Below are positions 57,001-64,000 of a stretch of DNA of 64,000 nt, piece by piece (position 1 is the stretch's first letter; every line of letters starts with the position of its first letter). The notes under the pieces were generated by a model, which was not told the DNA's origin, ran no database searches, and saw only the letters and a program-made list of their open reading frames with translations. The position numbers and the translations under genes are program-made. Source of the stretch: Lotus japonicus (Eukaryota; Streptophyta; Magnoliopsida; Fabales; Fabaceae); the NCBI RefSeq assembly GCF_012489685.1, contig NC_080043.1, positions 35,913,127-35,977,126 of the forward strand, in the 5' to 3' direction.

Positions 57001-59626
57001 TTTAACCTTCCTACTCTTGAGGATAAATGAGTATTATTCACATATTTTGGAGGCTGGTCTGTGTCAAACTGATTGATCCCATTGTCGACAGCATCAATTG
57101 CCTGATATAATTAAACAAGAATACCAATTATCATAACCTCCCATACCACCAGAACATATTTTGATACACTGATCAGTCACTTTAAGAGGACTGACAAAGC
57201 CCAAAAGCACCAATAGTCCCATAAGCCATTTGTAGGCATTTAGCAAATTAAATCAAAGAACTTTTGGTTCTTAGTTGAGTATCCCATAACATAAGCTGAA
57301 GTTCTCTTTCAAGTTTCAACCAAGCCATTCTTTAAAGAATCACAAAAAAATGAAGGCCCATTCACAATATACAAACACAATAGGCAGGTGTATGCCTCCA
57401 TCTACCAAAGAAACAAAAATTCACCGCAGAGTTCAAAAAAACCATAAAGTATGTCAGCACTCACAACAAACTTTATCAGCAATGATGTTGGCGCTGAAGA
57501 AAACAGATGGGTACATCCCCAAATTACTGCCACAGGTCCTACTTGTTAGAATATCCAGAAAATGTCTTAGCAATCTAGAGTATCTTGAATGATTTAGGAA
57601 TTAGGAGTTGTTTCCATGTTTCATTACATATCCTGATTTGTTTCCATATTTGATTAGGATTATGAGACTAGTATTGGTATAAACCAGGGATAATGTCTTC
57701 TGTGTCACACTATCTTCCTTTCTTCATCACCTAAAACCCTAAAATTTCAACACCAGTTACTCTAGAATCCAGATGCCCACAATGAAGAAAGCTAGGCAGA
57801 CAACATTATCACATAGTTATTGACATATTTTAACAAAGAAAAAATTGAATCATTCATCATAAACAATGCCGACAGTTGAAAATGTTGAGAGAACAATCCT
57901 GACAACTGTGCTATTCACATTATTTACCACACCAACCAAGATACAATTGTATTAAGACGTACAATTTAATTTTTGTAGTTCCTTAATATTATTTCTCTGT
58001 CTACTCCAATCATGCTAGTTTGAAACTGGATATGATACAGATAAAAGATAGACTTTATTTGAAAGCACTCACAAGCCCAGTGCAAGAACAAATGAAGAAT
58101 GTATTATTCCTTTCAGCATTCACTCACTCTCCTGATGAATCTCCACTATGTATCCTCTATTCATACTTTTCTCAATAAGAAGAACATGATAATTCAAATG
58201 AAACAATACTTAGAAAATAACTAAAGCAAGCAAGGCCCTATAGAGTATAGAGTATATAATACATTTTAAAAGTTATTACCTCCATGAAGCTCCTATAAAC
58301 AGCCAAATATATGAAATGCACATCTTGGTGCTCTTCATCTACCTTAAGTTGATTAGCTATGATCTCCTTTCCAAAATGCTAGAGACATAAAAACAAAGGT
58401 AAAATATAATTATCAAGGTTGATTCATATTCAAAATAAAACTTCCCATAAACAATTGGCAATTGTACTAAAACTGAGGAATTCAGCACCACGCAAATGAA
58501 GTAAATAACTTAGGCCTGAAGTGATAAAACCTTAACTAAAATGGGATGTTTATATGAGAAATTTACCTTATAGACAAGACCAGCACTACTCAATTTAGTG
58601 GAGAAACCATGCCCAAAAACCTCCACAAATCCTTTCTGGTGATGATCATACCGATCTCGGGAGGGGTCATACACTCCCCCAACATCAAGAACAGCATCAA
58701 GACCCTCCAACACCTGTAGATCCACAATCCATTTTAAATAAAAACTTCAACCAGATATTAATAAGGACAAAAAGTTACAGCCCATTCAGTTGCTAAACAA
58801 ACAGAACCACCAAAAAGCAAACACCTGCAATGCAACAAGATCAATTCTTACACATCTCTCCAATTCAATTTCAACTGCCCCTCCCACTATGGGATCACTG
58901 ACTACAACATAGCGCTAAAAACTCCCCAAACAATAACAAAACTTCACCCTTGTCCACATTTTCTCAACAACCACACACAGGCACACGTAAAATCGTAAAA
59001 GTGACTCCATTTTTTGGCTCAATGACTACATCTAAGCATCGAAACACTTCCCAAACAAATGAATACCTCACTGGGTCGCTCATACTTCATTAAAATTCCA
59101 GAAAAAAAAATTGGCATTTTATCAGCACCCAAAGAAAAATCAAAAACATATGTTCCAATCAAACAAACCCCCCAAAAAAGCTCATACTTTTCATTGACCA
59201 AAAAGAAAACCCACGTTTGCTAATCAAACCAGACCCCAAAAAAACCACACTTTCTCAGCAACCAAACAAAAACAAATAAAAAATTCCCATTTTTCTGAGC
59301 AACCAAACAAGAAAAAAAGGGAAAATGATTGGGATTGAGAGGGGAACCTGGGGGTCTCTAGTGCGAACGATTTCAGCGTTGAAGAACTTGTTGGTGAGGC
59401 GAATCATGAAGCAGCCAAGGGCTTCATCACAGTGAAAGGATCCATTGTGGGTGCCGACGCGCTTGAGGGGCGCGTGAACGGGAGAGGAAGAAGAGTAGAA
59501 GGATGCAGAAACCCTAGTTGGAGTTCCTGGATTTGACATTAGAAGAAGCGGAAGAGTGAAGTGACACTGCCTGTGGAAATAATGGAAATTGCTTAGTAAT
59601 GGTTTTGTTGCTGCCAACATGAACAT
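54099..59626 (-). CDS. MYG1/UPF0160 family protein (DHH-like exonuclease homolog)
   Basis: The model has seven exons on the - strand, 59626-59348, 58713-58567, 58378-58280, 57101-56910, 56781-56662, 54950-54879 and 54323-54099, giving 377 aa in frame. This is close to the ~373 aa of Arabidopsis homologs. An N-terminal extension rich in Ser/Phe (MFMLAATKPLLSNF...) may target an organelle. An alternative Met lies at MSNPGTP. The core motifs are THNGSFHCDEALGCFM, DVGGVYDPSRDRYDHHQKGF with the DHH box, SSAGLVYK, AIDAVDNGIN and the C-terminal WRGLRDDDLSK and IPGCVFVHMSGFIGGN. Animal MYG1 is a 3'-5' RNA exonuclease in nucleolus and mitochondria; the plant role is inferred by homology. Metal-binding residues look intact. 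Introns are long, and one contains tandem repeats. Confidence 0.95.
55893..55972. repeat. 3 x 27-bp tandem repeat in a MYG1 intron
   Basis: The unit ACTATGTGGTCAACACTCCTTACAATT starts at 55893, 55920 and 55947. It is followed by two diverged ~95-bp copies that share CATGCCCAAACCACCTAAGAC (first 20 bases conserved), together spanning to ~56105. Confidence 0.9.
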
Positions 59627-60065
59627 GCCTTTCAACCTAAAAAGTAAAAACCCTGCCCAAGTTTCTAGAGTATTATTTTTTGTTTTGTAGGGTTTAACCA
59701 ACCAAACCTATCGTTACAATTCTTTTGGTTTCAAATGTTTGCCTCCTTCACTTTCTTCTAACAAATTAAATGTATTTTTTCTTACATTTAAAAGTTGTAA
59801 AGTTTATGCTATACATTAATTCACAATGAATAAGACCTAATATAATTTGTAACGAATAAGTTACTTGAAATTATTTAATATACTGCTACAACCACCACCC
59901 TTCACCATTACCGCCACTATTGATACCATCGTCATCGCCACCACTGCCACAACTGTCACTGCTTCCACCGCCACCATTACCTCCACCACCACCACCTACT
60001 CCATTGTCATCATCACCACCACCCACCGCCACCACCACAACCACCGCCACTAGAGCAGTCGATTT
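59627..60065. repeat. Upstream DNA and CCA-rich low-complexity tract
   Basis: After the MYG1 promoter area, 59885-60055 consists of ACC/CAC-rich degenerate trinucleotide repeats. Open frames on either strand here (Thr/Ile-rich or Gly-rich) are artefacts of the repeat. The part from ~59965 is closely similar to 61735-61815. Confidence 0.85.
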
Positions 60066-61714
60066 GATCCACATGCTCTAGCTCGGTCATAGCCCACGTG
60101 GATTAGGGTCAAAAAGCTTCACACAAGGAAATGCTAAGTTCAAACACTGAGTACATCGTTTATCATATTTTAAATGATAACAATTTTTAAGAGTATAGGT
60201 GTAATGGTTAAAATTCATATGAATTATATTTCAGGAAACAACACTCATGACTCGCATCCTTCATCGTCTGATGTCCAAAGTGCAAGATAAGACAAGAAGA
60301 CGTTTCATTCAAGAGAAGAAAAGTCAAAACTACAAGGAAAACTGTACAAGCAAAAGAAAAGTCAAATATGCTATATCGTCTGACAAAAGAGAAGATTATA
60401 CTCAATGAAGATTTTCATCGTCTATCTCAAAGCTGACTAATGAAGATAATGTCTAAAGAAAGAGCGTCATGGTCAAATTGAAGAAGTCTCTAACATTCTT
60501 GAGGAAAAAATCAAGTGCAAAGATTCACGTGATTACTCTACAAAGCACACTAATCAAGGAAACAAATACAACATTGTCAAAATCAAGTTTCCTCTTTCTC
60601 TCACTAAAGGATAGGAATGATGCTGCATATGCTACCAACCAACTGACAAAATACACTTTGTAGCAATTTGCCTCAGCAAAATGACACAATGTATTTAATG
60701 CACCTAACGAGAAGACTGTTTGATCCAACGACTAGAACTTAAGATGCTCTACACGCTCCAACGGCTATCAACAAACCCTAGAAGCTCTTGATGTATAAAA
60801 GGAGGACTTGAAGATTTTCAGAAACTAGAAAACAAGTTTGAACGTCTAACTTACATTCTTTATCAAGCAATCAAGAAAGAAAAGTCATCACTTAGTCTAA
60901 GAGAAATACCCAAGAGTCAAATTCTCATACTCTAATCTCTCTAAATTTAGAACTCAAAGTACACACCAGAGTCAAATCCTCTCAAACACTTTTGTAGTTC
61001 ATGTGCTTAGCATTTTCTACTATCCCTCTTGTGAGAAGAGAACCTTGTAGAGCCAAACTATCTTGAAAAAGATCTTAGGAGAAGTCCTGAACAATACTTT
61101 AGAGACTAAGACCTTATTAACCAAAACTAAGGCCTAAAAGTGAAAGAAATCAATAAAAGGTAAATAACCATGTTGAAAATCCAAAAAGACATAAACTAAT
61201 TCCTAACAACACTATATGGGACCAAAAATGATAAAAACAAAGGAAAAGAAGAAAATAAAACAAAGTAATAAGACCCTATTGCCCATGGTCATTAGGGCTT
61301 TTGACTCATAGGGCATTTCTTAGAAACAATAATATAACACAAAAATGAGGGTTTGAATTGTGTTATTTTAAAACTTGAGTTTTCAAACGATTATAAGTTT
61401 TCAACGTTTTCGCAATCGTTTGGTGCAACAGATAAGTGCATGAAGTAATAAATGATATAAAACAAGCAATATATCTTGGTTCACCCACAAACGATGATGT
61501 TACGTCCAGTACTTGTCTTAACCAAGATTTCACTAAACAATTATCAAGAACTTCTCCTACACCAAGTATTAGACATGACTTCTTCCAACCAAGTATTCTA
61601 AGGACTTCTCCCAACCAAGTATTCTAAGGATTCCTCATTTATTAGTTAGAGTGTTAGAGAAAGTGAGACTAAAGTTGGCAAAGTGCTCAAGAATTGAATG
61701 ATGGTCTGAATTTC
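60066..61714 (+). mobile_element. LTR-like retrotransposon DNA (SIRE/copia-like, incomplete)
   Basis: Repeated ATCGTCTGA / TCATCGTC motifs (60259-60425), a TATAAAAGGAGGAC box at 60794-60808, and a run of short A/T- and CTC-rich leader sequence up to ~61000 give the appearance of a legume SIRE/copia-type LTR in + orientation. From 61330 the sequence changes to another common plant repeat (TTGGTTCACCCACAAACGATG, ACGTCCAGTAC), with a tandem AACCAAGTATTCTAAGGA at ~61594-61630. No coding domain is present and no LTR ends or TSD could be fixed. Confidence 0.45.
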
Positions 61715-61850
61715 TTGCCACAACCACCACTTCCTCCATCGCCACCATCACCTCCACCACCAACTCCACTGCCATCATCACCACCACCACCCACCGCCAC
61801 CACCACCACCACCATCACCACTACTTTCCACCTCCACCAACACATATGAT
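61715..61850. repeat. CCA-rich tract, second copy
   Basis: ACC/CAC-rich repeats, homologous in direct orientation to the tract near 59965-60050 (same order CACC-ACC-ACT-CCA-CTG/TTG-CCATCATCACC...ACCCACCGCC). Confidence 0.85.
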
Positions 61851-62180
61851 TGTATTAATTTAAATAATATAATAAATTATACAATGAATGTCCAAACGCA
61901 ATATAACATTAGATTTTTATGAGGCCTTAACTTATCGGTCTTGATATTATCTGGCTTTATTTTATACAACATACCAAACAATCATTATTGTCTTTAGACC
62001 ATTTAAAATTAATATCAATTATTTTACACCGACATTGCTTTTATATATTTTTGTTAATGTTTTCCTCATGTATATAAATATTTTTTATACACATGAGAAA
62101 TATGTAAAAAATTAATTTCCATTATAACCACTATTACCAAAATCACATTAAAAATTAGTTTAATTATAAGGAAAATGATG
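61851..62180. other. AT-rich intergenic DNA
   Basis: No gene or clear element is seen. Confidence 0.6.
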
Positions 62181-62338
62181 TATGACACGACATGTTTGTC
62201 GTGAAAAGTGCACGAGGTGCATATTCTACCGCCAGAAAATGTAAAATTAATTTTATTTTGTGACACTGTATGTTTGTGGCGGTGAAACCGCCAGAAACTG
62301 TAATTGTGCACTCTTGTGCATACCAATCTCGTGTCATA
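62181..62338. mobile_element. 158-bp MITE-like inverted-repeat unit
   Basis: The ends are TATGACACGA and TCGTGTCATA, a perfect 10-bp inverted repeat. Inner blocks GTGCAC, GGTGCATA / TATGCACAAGAG and CCGCCAGAAA / TTTCTGGCGG extend the pairing. If the outer TA is the TSD, this would be Tc1/mariner-like (Stowaway-type). There is no coding capacity. Confidence 0.65.
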
Positions 62339-62709
62339 TAGCACTGCTGCATGCACTAATAATTTGAAAAAGTTTTACATAATCAACCGATCAAAATTCA
62401 TCAATTTATCATATCATGATTAATGTTAAATTTCTAAAAAATTTAAAGTGAAAAATGGAAAAATGTAATTAGATACATATGTAAAACTCTATACATTATG
62501 TATATATAAATTAAATCAAAAGATTATTTTTGTATTTGTGAAAAATGAATTAGAAAATGGTTTCTGTAAGTTGTGTTTGTTTCTTGTAGTTTATTCTTGT
62601 ATGTTTCTCGTTTTCGTGCAAAGCTAACAGAGGTTTCGTTCGTGTCTGTCCCAAATTTTCACAGAGAAAAATTCGGTTCCGCTACCTCCCTCCATCACGC
62701 CACAGGATC

Positions 62710-64000
62710 ATGCCTGTCAGAGTATTGGAAAACGTCGCCGTTTCTCAAACAGTTCTCGGTAACTACCCTTTCATTCTCATCGTTCATCATTTCTCATCAT
62801 GCTGTAAATTGTCAAAAAAATTGAAACTTCTTCTCCATTTTGTGTTCTTCTCTGATTTTTGGTTAGTGGGTATGTTCGGATTTTACCTCATTTTAACTCT
62901 ATGTGTTTTGTTGTTTTTGAATGCTGCTGTTGAATTCTTCATGTATTTTTTGATGGTTTCTGTTTAGGTCCAAATGCTAGGCGTGGTTCATTTCAATCTT
63001 GTAGTCTTCTACGTGTTGGGCAGGTACTTTCCCATGTTTTTGTTCATCATATTTGATCTGCTAGACTTTGTGTGGATCTTGAAGTAAATGGGGATTATGG
63101 GATAGAAGGTTGAAAAATCTGGTTGGGAAATTGGGTTTGGCTGCAAAAAAATTAGGGGTTTTGTGAAACGGATCACGTTTAGGCAGTGGTCAAGCTATTA
63201 TCGGGATTAATGTGCTATTATACAATTTAATCACATGTAAGGTCAGATTTAGCCATACAATGATTATGTGATAGATTTTAATAATTTAATCACTCAGGTG
63301 AATTTTAATTGCATAATCGTTAGAGTAAGGGATTGAATCGAGATTTTGACTACTGTCTGGGACTAGATTAATGTTACATTATAATCTATTATATTTATAA
63401 CTTATTTCAAAGTGCCTGGTTCTGCCTTTCATTGGGTAAATGTGGTTGAGAGCATATCGAATCTCAATGGCAGCATTAAATGTTATGATTGGTACCTATT
63501 GTAAGGATGATGTAGTGTCACTGTCAGCTATTGGTGAGGGAGAGAATTACTAAAACCTCTGTCACACTCATTAGAGTGGGTTTACAGTTCTTTGCTTGGC
63601 ATATAAGTTCATTTCAAGCAGCAGTTCTGCTAGGGACAGGTGAGAAAGGTAGAGTGCAGTGAGAAAGATAGAGTGGAGTGAAATGACCTTACTTATCCAT
63701 AAAATGTTCATTTTCAATTTATCTTCATATTTTTATCCCTACCAGTTATAGTTACTTGCATTTAGTTATTTGAAGGGTATTGTGGTCTGCAATTCTTTAT
63801 CTTGGCCAGGGGAGACTCTTTTATTTCACTACTCAAATAGGATTAGGGAATAGAGAGCTTATAACTGATTCTGAAGTTTCTGGAAGCATAGCCTAACGCT
63901 TGTTTTGCTGAATTTTCAAGCCTAAGATGTTTGGGTTTGGAGGCCAATACTTGCAACCAATATCAACTATTTCAGATTTTGATGTGAAAAAGGGAAGAAT
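62710..64000 (+). CDS. GID4/VID24-like gene, 5' exons (runs off the window)
   Basis: Exon 1 is 62710-62758 (MPVRVLENVAVSQTVL) and exon 2 is 62968-63023 (ending SLLRVGQ). The junction is in frame and there are good GT/AG sites. The start MPVRV- and the -LLRVGQ segment match the N-terminus of plant homologs of glucose-induced degradation protein 4 (Vid24), the substrate receptor of the GID/CTLH E3 ubiquitin ligase in the cytosol. Only ~35 residues are visible and the diagnostic barrel domain is beyond the right edge, so the call is tentative. The upstream C/T-rich stretch and the frame at 62573-62824 are leader and not the protein. From 63024 to the edge the sequence is intron or unassigned, with no further supported exon. 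Confidence 0.55.

Noticed and set aside
59865..60074. Thr/Ile-rich plus-strand and Gly-rich minus-strand frames, resembling a glycine-rich protein
   Set aside because: Low-complexity CCA-type trinucleotide tract with no start, splice or promoter signals; a similar tract at 61735 has no matching frame.
62573..62824. 83-codon frame upstream of and overlapping the GID4-like first exon
   Set aside because: It is out of frame with the MPVRV exon, is Ser/Phe-rich and runs across the exon 1 donor into intron; better explained as leader sequence.

Overview
The window is plant nuclear DNA. The genes are split by GT-AG introns, the AT-rich intergenic DNA is packed with transposable elements, and there is a chloroplast-targeted Rubisco activase gene and an L-type lectin receptor kinase. 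It is a eudicot, probably a papilionoid legume; the legume assignment is an inference from protein flavour and repeat style, not a proof.

Layout. 1-4730: a decayed plant L1-type LINE on the + strand (ORF1 tail, endonuclease, reverse transcriptase, zf-RVT, RNase H). 5307-6131: an element with long terminal inverted repeats (TIRs) in a TA microsatellite. 6240-9640: unassigned DNA with coding-like pieces on the - strand and a perfect-length 166-bp tandem duplication. 10338-11890: a palindromic array of ~20-bp repeats containing CCCTAAA, split by a 605-bp hAT-type element (11236-11840) that carries a tRNA-like promoter. 12535-14090: a second LINE relic (-). 14090-17177: a decayed LTR retrotransposon on the - strand, probably Ty3/gypsy. 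17281-17544: a hAT MITE with intact 8-bp target-site duplication (TSD). 19289-22475: Rubisco activase, six exons, 472 aa. 25593-38400: a 14-exon, 2821-aa protein with two superfamily 1 helicase modules (TRANK1-like). 39250-39908: a non-autonomous Helitron. 41220-41876: a minisatellite. 42278-43633: fragments of two unrelated host genes (PMT2-type methyltransferase and splicing factor PRP3). 43753-48562: a Mutator-like element (MULE) with ~140-bp TIRs and a perfect 9-bp TSD, carrying a MULE transposase (-) and a plant mobile domain (PMD) gene (+). 49698-51743: intronless lectin receptor kinase. 54099-59626: MYG1/UPF0160-family gene (-), seven exons, 377 aa. 60066-61715: LTR-like DNA between duplicated CCA-rich tracts. 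62710-64000+: the first two exons of a GID4/VID24-like gene.

The five host genes (Rca, the dual helicase, LecRK, MYG1, GID4-like) do not form one pathway; they are ordinary, independently transcribed plant genes separated by transposon debris. All exon boundaries were placed by hand from GT/AG sites and reading-frame continuity, and every multi-exon model reported as intact closes in frame.

The most interesting object is the MULE. Its two genes converge, and both appear to have lost their 3' halves at one internal junction near 45.68 kb. It also has GCATTCG-rich subterminal repeats at both ends. MULE-PMD association is known in plants, so the novelty lies in this structure, not in the pairing itself.
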